Part shown: one piece after another, positions 8,069-15,931 of the stretch
Layout of the letters: each line of letters begins with the position of its first letter
Position numbering within the stretch: the stretch's first letter is position 1
Assembly (NCBI GenBank): GCA_017883615.1
Contig: JADGNF010000017.1
Location: 1-38,344 of the forward strand
Direction of reading: 5' to 3'
Length of the DNA stretch: 38,344 bases
Source: Candidatus Bathyarchaeota archaeon
GTDB lineage: Archaea; Thermoproteota; Bathyarchaeia; Bathyarchaeales; Bathycorpusculaceae
The notes under the pieces: model-generated
The model's database searches: none
What the model was told of the DNA's origin: nothing
Seen by the model: only the letters and a program-made list of their open reading frames with translations
Program-made: the position numbers and the translations under genes

Positions 8069-8105
8069 TATCCGACTTCCGATTTTGCGGTTAAAAATGA
8101 GAGAC

Positions 8106-8141
8106 TAAATAAAAACGTTATGAGCATAAAATCCATAACGT
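8106..8141 (-). promoter_or_regulatory. TATA box with an 8-bp inverted repeat upstream (operator candidate)
   Basis: On the minus strand TTTTATTTA (8106-8114) sits about 40 bases before the start at 8068. Immediately upstream, ACGTTATG (8115-8122) and CATAACGT (8134-8141) form a perfect inverted repeat with an 11-bp spacer. A further ATAACGT occurs at 8192-8198 inside the palindrome TAACGTTA. Placement against the TATA box suggests binding by a dimeric regulator. Confidence 0.5.
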
Positions 8142-8245
8142 ATGTAGCAGAAAATGGATTGAGCTCCGATTTTTGATGTGTCGTCGAAGTGATAACGTTA
8201 ATTAGCTAACTTCTCTAAAGTAAGCCTTCAGATAGTTGATTATTA

Positions 8246-8800
8246 ATGAGTGAAGACAAAGAGAACCTGCCACCAGGTGAGTTCAAGGCGCAGGGCATGC
8301 TTGGGGAGAAAGGCGTGAAAATAACCGAACGAAGCAGCATCGACGCGCTAAGCCAACGCGGATATGGCACTCCAGACAAAAACTTGCTCGCACTATCGTT
8401 TTACGAAGCCTTATTCCTGGTTGATAAGCAGATTCTCTGCGTCAAAAACAAAAAAAGCGTCCAACTGGATTTCCAAAGCCTGCTACAAGCGTATGAGGCA
8501 GCAGACAAAAACGCCTGGATGCATTACCTAGTTTATCGTGACCTACGAAGCCGAGGCTACGTCGTTCGCGAGGGATTTGGAACAGCGATCGACTTTCGAA
8601 TTTACGAACGCGGCACCTACGGGAAAGATGCCGCAGCTTCACTAGTTTTAAGCACCCAAGAAGGACAGCCTCTGTCCATGGAAAACTTATCTAACGCACT
8701 TAGCCAAACACAGAGCCTCAAAAAGGACCTCGTGTTAGCCGTTCTGAATCGACGCGGCGAAATAGTTTACTACTCAGTCTCTCCTTTAACGTTCAAGTAA
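8246..8800 (+). CDS. endA: tRNA-splicing endonuclease family protein, catalytic His missing
   Basis: A 184-aa homologue of archaeal EndA, of usual length. The C-terminal nuclease-like domain is clear: HYLVYRDLRSRGYVV (residues 93-107), DFRIYERG with Tyr120 of the catalytic triad, and SLKKDLVLAV with the Lys159/160 position. The usual G-H-x-K-Y-L-V segment reads GKDAAASLV, so the general-base histidine (around residue 129) is replaced by alanine. EndA removes introns from pre-tRNA. This copy may instead be the structural subunit of a heterotetrameric enzyme, with the catalytic subunit elsewhere. It is three bases upstream of the hisS frame and probably cotranscribed with it, placing tRNA splicing next to tRNA charging. 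Confidence 0.8.
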   Translation: MSEDKENLPPGEFKAQGMLGEKGVKITERSSIDALSQRGYGTPDKNLLALSFYEALFLVDKQILCVKNKKSVQLDFQSLLQAYEAADKNAWMHYLVYRDLRSRGYVVREGFGTAIDFRIYERGTYGKDAAASLVLSTQEGQPLSMENLSNALSQTQSLKKDLVLAVLNRRGEIVYYSVSPLTFK

Positions 8801-8802
8801 CC

Positions 8803-8807
8803 GGTGA
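8803..8807 (+). promoter_or_regulatory. GGTGA ribosome binding site of hisS
   Basis: GGTGA at 8803-8807 is complementary to the archaeal 16S 3' end and lies 5 bases before the ATG at 8813. The GTG at 8804 inside it could be mistaken for the start codon. Confidence 0.65.
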
Positions 8808-8812
8808 ACAAC

Positions 8813-10084
8813 ATGTCAACGTTTCAGCCTGTCCGCGGAATGAGAGACCTCTTAGCCCAAGACGCAGAAACCTTAACGTACGTCATAAGCAAAGCCAGAG
8901 AAAACGCACAATTGTATGGCTTCCAAGAAGTTATCACGCCAATTGTTGAACCTTTGGAGTTACTCAGTGCAAAATCAGGCGACGAAATACGCCAACGAAT
9001 GTTTATCTTTGACGATTTAGGCGGTCGAAGAGTAGCCCTTCGCCCCGAGTTTACGGCTTCAATTGCCCGCTTAGCAACAACCGCGCTTCGCAGCGAACCG
9101 AAACCGTTTCGACTGTTCAGCGTAGGCAGCGTATACCGTTACGATGAGCCACAGCGGGGACGTTACCGAGAGTTTTGGCAGGCAAACTTCGAACTGATGG
9201 GCTCCGCCAAACCCGAAGCAGATGCAGAAATCATCCTCTTGGCAAACAGTTTACTCAAGAACGTTGGGTTAACAGGCTACGCAATAAAGCTGGGGCACAT
9301 TGGTATCGTTAAAGCTATTCTCGCCCAAGAAGGAGTTGACGACAAAACCCAGAACGCCGTCTTCCAAAAGATGGACAAAAAAGAGTTCGAAGCCGCCTAC
9401 GCGCTCTTGAACGCAAAGTGCCGCGCCGTCCTCGAAGGGCTGGTTGCATTAAAGGGCGAAACCTCCGCCGAAACAGTGGAGAAGCTGCGCGAACACATTA
9501 AAGGTTACGAGGGAGCCGTGGCTTCAGTGGATAATCTAGCTGCAATCTTGAAACTAGTTACTGAGGCGGGCTGCTCAATTCAGAAAGTGGACCCAGCCTT
9601 CGCTCGCGGACTCGAATACTACACGGGCATAATCTTTGAACTGTACGTGCCGGAATTGGACATTGCGTTGGGCGGAGGCGGACGTTACGACAAGCTCATT
9701 GAAGCTTTTGGAGGCGAGCCCACACCAGCAATCGGTATGGCAGCGGGCCTAGACCGGATTGGATTAGCAATTCAAGCCCAGAAAACAGTCTTAAAGAAGC
9801 ACCAGCAGAAAAAGGTAATGGTTATCGCAATAAAGGAAGACCAGAAAGGCGACGCACTCAAAATCGCCCAGAAACTTAGAGACGAGGGAATTTCAGCAGA
9901 GTTCGAAGTTATGGGCAGAAAAATGGCAAAAGCACTGGAAGACGCGGACAAGAGGAATACAGATTACGCGGTCATCGTTGGTGAACGGGAACTGAAAGAG
10001 GGAAAAGTCGTTGTTAAAGACTTGGCGAACCGTACCCAAGCTGAAGTGGAAATTTCCGCTTTGGCACAGAAAATCAGAAGCTAA
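8813..10084 (+). CDS. hisS: Histidyl-tRNA synthetase
   Basis: Class II aminoacyl-tRNA synthetase of about 423 aa, the usual length for HisRS; it charges tRNA-His. Visible landmarks are RGMRDLL at the N-terminus, motif 2 around YRYDEPQRGRYREFWQANFELMG, the histidine-specific ARGLEYYTG (HisA motif), and GGGGRYDKLIEAFGG followed by PAIGMAAGLDRI (motif 3). The last 100 residues, from KVMVIAI on, form the anticodon-binding domain. I chose the ATG at 8813 rather than the GTG at 8804 because the GTG lies within a GGTGA ribosome binding site. It follows the endA-like gene closely and ends at a strong hairpin terminator shared with convergent glnA. Confidence 0.95.
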   Translation: MSTFQPVRGMRDLLAQDAETLTYVISKARENAQLYGFQEVITPIVEPLELLSAKSGDEIRQRMFIFDDLGGRRVALRPEFTASIARLATTALRSEPKPFRLFSVGSVYRYDEPQRGRYREFWQANFELMGSAKPEADAEIILLANSLLKNVGLTGYAIKLGHIGIVKAILAQEGVDDKTQNAVFQKMDKKEFEAAYALLNAKCRAVLEGLVALKGETSAETVEKLREHIKGYEGAVASVDNLAAILKLVTEAGCSIQKVDPAFARGLEYYTGIIFELYVPELDIALGGGGRYDKLIEAFGGEPTPAIGMAAGLDRIGLAIQAQKTVLKKHQQKKVMVIAIKEDQKGDALKIAQKLRDEGISAEFEVMGRKMAKALEDADKRNTDYAVIVGERELKEGKVVVKDLANRTQAEVEISALAQKIRS

Positions 10085-10103
10085 AAAGAAATAAAATTTT
10101 GGG

Positions 10104-10130
10104 AGCCTCAAAAAGAGGCTTGTTTTGGTT
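10104..10130. terminator. Bidirectional hairpin terminator between hisS and glnA
   Basis: AGCCTC (10104-10109) pairs with GAGGCT (10115-10120) around an A5 loop. On the plus strand it is followed by TTGTTTTGGTTT. On the minus strand T-rich sequence also follows (complement of 10082-10100). It sits between two convergent stop codons. Confidence 0.7.
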
Positions 10131-11494
10131 TATAGTCGTTTGATGTAGCGGTTAACTTCCCACTCGGTAACCTGCGTCCGGTACAGGTCCCATTCGCGGC
10201 GTTTCTCTTTAAGGAAGTTCTCAAACGCGGTTTCGCCCAAGGTTTCTTTCACGAGATCACTGGTTTCCATTTCGTCGAGGGCTTCTTTGAGCGATTCGGG
10301 CAGCGATACTATGTTGCGTTCTTTGCGTTCCTCGTAACTCATGTGGTAAACGTTTAGTTCCACTGGGTCGCCGGGGTCAATCTTGTTCTTGATGCCATCT
10401 AAGCCGGTGGCCAGGAGCACAGCGAATTGTAGATACGGGTTACCTGCGCCGTCTGGGCATCGGATTTCCATGCGTGCAGCATTCTTGCGCCCGCCAAAGT
10501 TAGGAACGCGAATTAGTGGACTGCGGTTTTTGTGCGCCCAAGCGAGGTAGACTGGAGCTTCGTATCCGGGAACTAAGCGTTTGAAGCTGTTGGGCCACGA
10601 GTTAAGGACAGCACACATTTTGCGTCCGTGGCTTAGTTGTCCACCGATGTAGTTGCGTGCGAGGTCCGATAGGTAACCGTTTTTGGCATCGTCGCTGTAG
10701 AAGAGGTTTTCTTTAAGGTCTTTGGTCCAGAGGCTCTGGTGGGTATGCATGCCGCTGCCGTTGATGCCGCCGAAGGGTTTAGGCATGTGGGTTGCGATGT
10801 AGCCATTTCGGGCTGCAACAATCTTGGTGATCATCTTCATGGTTATGGCTCGGTCTGCAGTGACGAGGGCTTCTCCGTATTTGAAGTCAATTTCGTTTTG
10901 TCCCAACGCGACTTCGTGGTGGCTGATTTCGATTTCTATACCGAAAGGTTCCGCCATATCCGCGATTTCGCGTCTTAGGTCGTCGGTTAAGTCGCCGGGG
11001 TGGAAGTCAAAGTAGCCGGCCATGTCGATTGGGGAGGGCATGCCGCCGGTTTCGCTTTCTTTAACGATAAAGAACTCGAGTTCGGGGGCGCAAACAAGCG
11101 CGTAACCAGCTTTGTAAGCTTTGTCAACAGCACGTTCCAAGATGTAGCGTGGGTCGCCATCGAAGCGTTTGTTTTGGGGTGTGTAGATGTCGCAGATTAG
11201 TCGGCAACTGGATTTCTCTTTTGGTCTCCAGGGGAGAACTGCGAAGGTGGTCGGGTCAGGGAAGAGGACCATGTCGGATTCTTCGATGGGTCGGTATCCG
11301 GTGATGGAGGAGCCGTCGAAGCTTTGTCCGTTTTCGAAGATAGTTTCGATGTTTTTGCTGTTTACGGCAAGGTTTTTTATCATGCCGTTTATGTCGGTGA
11401 ATTGGAGCCGGACAAACTTGATGTCTTGCTCCTGGATTTGTTTAACAACGTCGCTTACGTTCTTTTTCCACACTGCGTCTTTGAAGTTTTTCAT
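10130..11494 (-). CDS. glnA: Glutamine synthetase, type I
   Basis: A 454-aa GSI enzyme, which makes glutamine from glutamate, ammonia and ATP as a dodecamer. Visible signatures are FDGSSITGYRPIEESDM (ammonium and metal-site region), PELEFF (metal-ligand glutamates), HHEVALGQNEIDFKYG (ligand glutamates), NGSGMHTHQSL (metal histidine), KRLVPGYEAPVY (glutamate-binding Arg and the flap Glu) and NRSPLIRVP. The adenylylation-loop tyrosine context of bacterial GSI-beta (NLYDLPP) is absent, so control is not by adenylylation. The ATG at 11494 has GTGAG about 14 bases upstream, and a TATA-like minus-strand TACTTATACA lies at 11561-11570. It is the canonical member of the two glutamine synthetases here. 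Confidence 0.95.
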   Translation of the reverse strand: MKNFKDAVWKKNVSDVVKQIQEQDIKFVRLQFTDINGMIKNLAVNSKNIETIFENGQSFDGSSITGYRPIEESDMVLFPDPTTFAVLPWRPKEKSSCRLICDIYTPQNKRFDGDPRYILERAVDKAYKAGYALVCAPELEFFIVKESETGGMPSPIDMAGYFDFHPGDLTDDLRREIADMAEPFGIEIEISHHEVALGQNEIDFKYGEALVTADRAITMKMITKIVAARNGYIATHMPKPFGGINGSGMHTHQSLWTKDLKENLFYSDDAKNGYLSDLARNYIGGQLSHGRKMCAVLNSWPNSFKRLVPGYEAPVYLAWAHKNRSPLIRVPNFGGRKNAARMEIRCPDGAGNPYLQFAVLLATGLDGIKNKIDPGDPVELNVYHMSYEERKERNIVSLPESLKEALDEMETSDLVKETLGETAFENFLKEKRREWDLYRTQVTEWEVNRYIKRL

Positions 11495-11690
11495 GCTTTT
11501 CCACTCACACTAATCATGAAAGCAAGTTTTAAGGGTGCTCAGGTAGATTTTGCCTGAACATGTATAAGTATTTAGCGCATGAACCATTTCTCAAAACTAA
11601 ACAGGCGTTCAAATCAGTATACAAACCGGCGTCTAAGGTGAACAAACATCCAGAAATGCAACTTAAGGTCGAGCTTTACATTCAGAGAAG

Positions 11691-11726
11691 TTTTAAAAAA
11701 GGTGCGAGGTGAGGGTTTTTCCCTCA
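11691..11726 (-). terminator. Hairpin and T-tract terminator of the second glutamine synthetase gene
   Basis: TGAGGG (11710-11715) and CCCTCA (11721-11726) form a stem with a T5/A5 loop. On the minus strand it is followed, after a few bases, by TTTTTTAAAA (11691-11700). It lies 17 bases after the stop codon at 11743. Confidence 0.65.
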
Positions 11727-11742
11727 GTGCTGATTTGTTTGC

Positions 11743-13203
11743 TTAATAGTCTAGATACTTCATTATTTCCCATGGCGATACGTACAAGCAGTATTGGTTC
11801 CAGTCGTTTGTTTTGAGCTCGATGAAAGCCTCGAATATATGACTGCCAAGCGTTTCTTTAATAACGGAGTCTGTTTCCATCTCGTCCAATGCATCTTTAA
11901 GCGTTGTAGGCAACTCCTTGATGCCGAGTTCTTTGCGTTTGGCTTTGCTGAGTTTGTAAACATCTTGGTCAATTGGGTCGCCGGGGTCAAGTTTCTTCTT
12001 TATGCCGTCTAAACCAGCCTTCATGATGCAGCTGAAAGCGAGGTACGGGTTACATGAAGGGTCTACGCCGCGGTACTCGACACGTTTTTGGGCTGCGAAT
12101 CCTGCGCCTTTATAATAGAGCGGAATTCTTGCAAGCGAGGACCGGTTGCGCCGGCTCCACATAACGTAGATTGGTGCTTCGAAGCCCGGAACGAGCCGTT
12201 TGTAACTGCTCACGGTCGGGCAGCAAACAGCGGTTAAGGCTTTAGCATGTGCCAAAATACCACCCACGTAGTACCTGCCAATTTGGCTGAGTTCCGCGTA
12301 TTCGTCTTTGCCATCGTACATGACGTTTTCTTTGCCTTTCCAGAGGCTGCTGTGAACGTGCATGCCGCTTGCGTTGTCAAGGTAAATTGGTTTAGGCATG
12401 AAGGTTGCGATTAAGCCGTGTTTCTTTGCTATGTTTTTTGCAACGAACTTGTAGTAGAGGGCACGGTCGGCGGTATCGAGGAGCTCGCCGTATTTGTAGT
12501 CGATTTCGACTTGTCCTGCGGTAGCGACTTCATGGTGGTGCTTCTCGATGGTTAAGCCGAAGTTGTCTTCTAAGACTTGGCTAACTTCATTTCGGTATTC
12601 GACAGTTGTGTCTTCAGGTGGGGTGCGGTAGTAGGCTTCTTTGGGACGAATTACAAATCCACCGGGCTTAATTTCGGGGGAGTCAGGAACGACTCGTGGT
12701 GCGCCCCAAGCGTCGCCTTCGCCGCTTTTTGGAGCAGCCCAAAGGTCCCAAGTCATTTTGGTTGGGTCGATGCTGGTGAAAACGAAATGTTCCAATTCAG
12801 GGGCGAAAATGCCTGTATATCCCATGTCTTTGGCTGCTTTTACGGCGCGTTTGGCAACGTAACCTCTTGGGCAAGCGACTGAGGGTTCTTTGCCGCCGAA
12901 AGCCTCCAACGCATCGCCTAGTATGATCGCGCTTTTTTGCTTTTCGTCTGTGACCCAGGGCATTACAGCCAGAGTTTTTGGGTCTGGCATGAATATCATG
13001 TCGGATTCTTCGATGGATTTGAAGCCTCTTACTGAGGAGCCGTCGAAGCCTATGCCTTCTGTGAATGCTGCGCCGCTTAGGTACTCCCTTGCTGGCAAAA
13101 CCATGTCTTGGAGGATGCCGCGAACATCAACGAATGCGGAATGGACCCATCGAATATTGTTTGTTTTTAGAGTTTCTATTGCTTTTCTGGTTGTTTCGTC
13201 CAT
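11743..13203 (-). CDS. Glutamine synthetase-like protein, divergent paralogue
   Basis: A GSI-family protein of about 486 aa with start ATG at 13203 (MDETTRKAIETL), chosen because GAAGTGA precedes it and the further upstream frame is not GS-like. Signatures include FDGSSVRGFKSIEESDM, PELEHFVF, HHHEVATAGQVEIDYKYG, SGMHVHSSL, KRLVPGFEAPIY and NRSSLARIP. Catalytic metal ligands and the glutamate-binding Arg are kept. Three changes stand out compared with the neighbour: an insertion of about 34 residues after PELEHFVF with many Trp, Gly and Pro; EHF in place of EFF; and NASGMH where GSI has NGSGMH at the glutamate pocket. It may be a true glutamine synthetase isoform or a gamma-glutamyl-amine ligase. 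It has its own terminator and promoter, so it is not in an operon with glnA. Confidence 0.85.
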   Translation of the reverse strand: MDETTRKAIETLKTNNIRWVHSAFVDVRGILQDMVLPAREYLSGAAFTEGIGFDGSSVRGFKSIEESDMIFMPDPKTLAVMPWVTDEKQKSAIILGDALEAFGGKEPSVACPRGYVAKRAVKAAKDMGYTGIFAPELEHFVFTSIDPTKMTWDLWAAPKSGEGDAWGAPRVVPDSPEIKPGGFVIRPKEAYYRTPPEDTTVEYRNEVSQVLEDNFGLTIEKHHHEVATAGQVEIDYKYGELLDTADRALYYKFVAKNIAKKHGLIATFMPKPIYLDNASGMHVHSSLWKGKENVMYDGKDEYAELSQIGRYYVGGILAHAKALTAVCCPTVSSYKRLVPGFEAPIYVMWSRRNRSSLARIPLYYKGAGFAAQKRVEYRGVDPSCNPYLAFSCIMKAGLDGIKKKLDPGDPIDQDVYKLSKAKRKELGIKELPTTLKDALDEMETDSVIKETLGSHIFEAFIELKTNDWNQYCLYVSPWEIMKYLDY

Positions 13204-13255
13204 TACATTCACTTCTCTGTTTCCATGTGTTTTAGAATTCACATTAAACGTAAAC

Positions 13256-13263
13256 GTATATAA
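13256..13263 (-). promoter_or_regulatory. TATA box of the second glutamine synthetase gene
   Basis: On the minus strand GCTTATATACG centres on TTATATAC (13256-13263), 53-60 bases before the ATG at 13203. This places transcription start about 30 bases before the start codon. It is one of the clearest TATA boxes in the window and supports the shorter start. Confidence 0.6.
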
Positions 13264-13382
13264 GCATATCTCCAAATTATCTGGATAAATGTTCAGCAAA
13301 AACTCAAATCTATGAAAGGAAGAAAAGCCAAACTAATCAAGAAATGGAAAAACAAAACAACTGTAATCACAAAAACTCACCC

Positions 13383-13841
13383 TTAGAATTCCCGACGCAG
13401 AAAATCCCCCACATCCAACACGTTTCTAATGGCAACTTTTCCATCTTCCTCTAAGTTCCCCGTAACAACGCCAAATCCGAGGCACTCGCCAAACTCGTTC
13501 ATAACCAAAGTGTAGTCGCCCCGCTGCTGGGAACCCATCAACTTCACGATGCCTTTTCGAAAGATGTCTCTTCCGCAGATGAAAAGCCAAGCTGCCTTCC
13601 GATCTAAAACCACCTTGTTGGCTGCGATTGGCGCCAGTATGTTTAGGAAGTTGAAGCTCGGGAAGAAGATACCGTTTTTGACTTTGCCAAGATAAAAGCC
13701 CGCATAGAAGAAGTCGGCGCGGGTAACTTTTCGTAGGGTGGGATTCAGGAGGTAATACCTTTGAGCCCGCTCCAGCACAAACTCCGGATTCAAAGCTACC
13801 CTGCCTCCGAATCGGGAGCCGAAAACCGTCAGTGGCTTCAT
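13383..13841 (-). CDS. NIP7-like PUA-domain RNA-binding protein
   Basis: A 152-aa protein that resembles archaeal NIP7. The N-terminal half (YYLLNPTLRKVTRADFFYAGFYLGK, described in parts) matches the NIP7 pre-PUA domain. The C-terminal half from about residue 75 is a PUA domain, with GRDIFRKGIVK and DYTLVMNEFGECLGFGV. PUA domains bind structured RNA; eukaryotic NIP7 acts in large-subunit rRNA maturation. Its ATG overlaps the stop of the upstream m5C methyltransferase gene by 4 bases (ATGA), indicating translational coupling. The pair therefore probably acts on the same RNA, with the PUA protein contributing recognition. The methyltransferase itself has no recognisable PUA domain, which supports this reading. 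Confidence 0.75.
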   Translation of the reverse strand: MKPLTVFGSRFGGRVALNPEFVLERAQRYYLLNPTLRKVTRADFFYAGFYLGKVKNGIFFPSFNFLNILAPIAANKVVLDRKAAWLFICGRDIFRKGIVKLMGSQQRGDYTLVMNEFGECLGFGVVTGNLEEDGKVAIRNVLDVGDFLRREF

Positions 13842-14731
13842 TGTGACTCCTCCTTCTTTTTGAGTTTACAGGCAAAGAACCCCTGAGTCTTATCAGGCCA
13901 GATACGTTTGCAACGGGCAACGGAAGCATCAAGCTTTCTGCCGAAAACCTCCGTCAACCCATCGTCGCCGTAACAATCTACCACTTGAATTTGGAGACGC
14001 AGGTTTCTGATTGCCCAATCAATGTTCAATTCGTCTTCTTCCGGTTCCAAGGAACATGTGGAGTAAACGATTTCACCGTTTGGCGCCAGACATTTGACGG
14101 CTTCGGCGAGAATTTCCCTCTGGACCGCTGCGTTGCGTTCCACATCCTCTAGAGTTCGGCGGCTAAACCACTGCGGGTCAGCTGCAAAGTTGCCCGAGCA
14201 GGGAACATCAAGGAGAATACGACCAAACTTCAAATTCAAACCCGAAGATCGGCGCGCATCCAACCCATAAACGACGCAGCACCGAACATGGCACCGCTCT
14301 AAATGGTTGGCAAGGGCAGCTAAACGGTCTTTGTTAACGTCTAACGCAACGATGGTTCCGCAATTGTTCATCAAGTCGGCAAGTTGATTGGTTTTTCCGC
14401 CCGGTGCCGCGCACGCGTCCAGAACGGTTTTTCCTTTCAGGGCGGTGAAGAGGGTAGCGGGAATTTGGGCGGCGGTTTCCTGAATCGAATACAAGCCCAG
14501 CAGGTACTCTGCGGTTGCGCCCACGGAAACCCGGGTTTTCCCCACCCAGTAACCTGACACTAAAAACGGAACCTTTTCCAACTCAACGCCTAAACCCTCG
14601 AGGCGTTCGGGCAGATTTTTACCTTTCGCGTTGGCTTGGTTTAGACGGATTGCCTGTCTGGGCTCCACTTCCCTGAATCGCCAGCCGAGTTGACGGTAGC
14701 GGTTTACGAAAAACTCTTTGCCAGACATCAA
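13838..14731 (-). CDS. RsmB/NOP2/NSUN-type RNA m5C methyltransferase
   Basis: A 297-aa SAM-dependent methyltransferase making 5-methylcytosine in RNA. Motif I is DACAAPGGKTNQLADL, the SAM-binding acidic residue is in VALDVNKDRL, motif IV is LLDVPCSGNFAADPQW and motif VI is IVYSTCSLEPEEDE. Both signature cysteines are present (PCSG and STCS), the second being the nucleophile in this family. The N-terminal 90 residues form the small substrate-binding region, and no PUA domain is fused. The next gene, overlapping by 4 bases, is a NIP7-like PUA protein. rRNA or tRNA are both possible substrates; the NIP7 neighbour slightly favours rRNA. A TATA-like minus-strand TTTTTATTA lies around 14753-14761. 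Confidence 0.88.
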   Translation of the reverse strand: MMSGKEFFVNRYRQLGWRFREVEPRQAIRLNQANAKGKNLPERLEGLGVELEKVPFLVSGYWVGKTRVSVGATAEYLLGLYSIQETAAQIPATLFTALKGKTVLDACAAPGGKTNQLADLMNNCGTIVALDVNKDRLAALANHLERCHVRCCVVYGLDARRSSGLNLKFGRILLDVPCSGNFAADPQWFSRRTLEDVERNAAVQREILAEAVKCLAPNGEIVYSTCSLEPEEDELNIDWAIRNLRLQIQVVDCYGDDGLTEVFGRKLDASVARCKRIWPDKTQGFFACKLKKKEESQ

Positions 14732-14820
14732 CCCGTACAGTTGGTGGCTGCTAATAAAAAGCTTTCAAGCCCAAAAAAAGAACAGCTACCCTTATCAGTC
14801 AACGTACCTAAACTATATTC

Positions 14821-14825
14821 AGGTG
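14821..14825 (+). promoter_or_regulatory. AGGTG ribosome binding site of mdh
   Basis: AGGTG lies 7 bases before the GTG start at 14833. It confirms that GTG is the real initiation codon of the malate dehydrogenase gene, whose protein then begins with the dinucleotide-binding strand MITIIGAG. Confidence 0.6.
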
Positions 14826-14832
14826 TTCTTTT

Positions 14833-15744
14833 GTGATAACAATAATTGGCGCGGGTAGAGTAGGCAGCGAAGCCGCATACAACATTTTGGAAGACCGAAT
14901 CGGCGACGTTCTCCTAATCGACTTGCAAGCTGACATCGCCCGGGGCGAAGCGTTGGACATGATGCAGGCAGCACCCGCCATCGAGTTTGACGGAAAAATC
15001 CGCGGAAGCGGCGACTTCAAGGAGATGGAGGGTAGCGAACTCGTCATCGTCATGGCTGGTCAAGCCCGCAAACCCGACATGACCCGAATTGACCTGATGA
15101 ACAACAACGCCAAAACCGTCAGCAGCATCGTCAAAGAAGTCGCCAAATACGCGCCTGACTGCAAACTCATGATAGTCACAAACCCCGTAGACATCATGAC
15201 ATACATCGCGCGAAAAGAGTCGGGGCTGCCCAAGAACCATGTGTTTGGCATGGGAAACATCCTTGACACCATGCGATTTCGCAGCTACATAGCACAAGAA
15301 CTGGGCGTTTCTCGCGAAGACACCCACGCCATGGTCATAGGCGAACACGGCGACTCCATGGTTCCCCTCGCCGAATACGCCTGCGTCTCAGGCATTCCAG
15401 TCACCAACCTTCTAAGCAAAGACCAAATCGACAAAATCATCCACCAAACAATAACCAGCGGCGCAGACGTTATAAAACTCAAAGGCGCAACAACCTACGC
15501 ACCCGCAGCAGTCATTGCCCTAACCGCCGACGCCATCATTAAAGACCGAAAACGGGTCATGAGCGTCTCCACATGCCCAAGCGGCGAATACGGCTGCAGC
15601 GACTACTCCATCGGCGTCCCAGCGGTGCTAGGAAAAAATGGAGTCGAAAGAATTTTGGAACTCAAACTGTCCGCAGAGTCCCAGCAACGTTTTGCGAAAT
15701 CTCTGGACGCGGTAAAGCAGGCAATCACTCAACTCAAGTCCTGA
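14833..15744 (+). CDS. mdh: Malate dehydrogenase
   Basis: A 303-aa NAD-dependent enzyme of the LDH/MDH family, interconverting malate and oxaloacetate. The Rossmann loop is GAGRVGSEAA, and an acidic residue in LLIDLQ at the end of the second strand favours NAD over NADP. The substrate loop AGQARKPDMTRIDL has Arg at the specificity position, where lactate dehydrogenases have Gln, so malate is preferred. The catalytic His is in GEHGDSM and the NPVDIMT segment is conserved. Length is typical of archaeal MDH. It stands alone, divergent from the m5C methyltransferase. T-rich runs after the stop (15807-15820) likely terminate the transcript. Confidence 0.93.
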   Translation: MITIIGAGRVGSEAAYNILEDRIGDVLLIDLQADIARGEALDMMQAAPAIEFDGKIRGSGDFKEMEGSELVIVMAGQARKPDMTRIDLMNNNAKTVSSIVKEVAKYAPDCKLMIVTNPVDIMTYIARKESGLPKNHVFGMGNILDTMRFRSYIAQELGVSREDTHAMVIGEHGDSMVPLAEYACVSGIPVTNLLSKDQIDKIIHQTITSGADVIKLKGATTYAPAAVIALTADAIIKDRKRVMSVSTCPSGEYGCSDYSIGVPAVLGKNGVERILELKLSAESQQRFAKSLDAVKQAITQLKS

Positions 15745-15806
15745 CAAACGGCTGGCACCAAAAGTCTATCCGGTCATCTCGTTTTCCCAGATACCAAAAT
15801 AAACCA

Positions 15807-15820
15807 TTTTAACCCTTTTT
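15807..15820 (+). terminator. T-run terminator of mdh
   Basis: TTTT (15807-15810) and TTTTT (15816-15820) follow the mdh stop by about 65 bases without a strong hairpin. Archaeal termination often needs only such U-runs. Confidence 0.4.
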
Positions 15821-15931
15821 AAACCGTAGAAAAAACCAAAACTAAGCTCCGAACCATAAAAGCAGCCCAAAAGGGACTCTGCGGAAAAGGGGAGGGGGTA
15901 GAGGGCAGAGAACAATAGGACACGACACACC

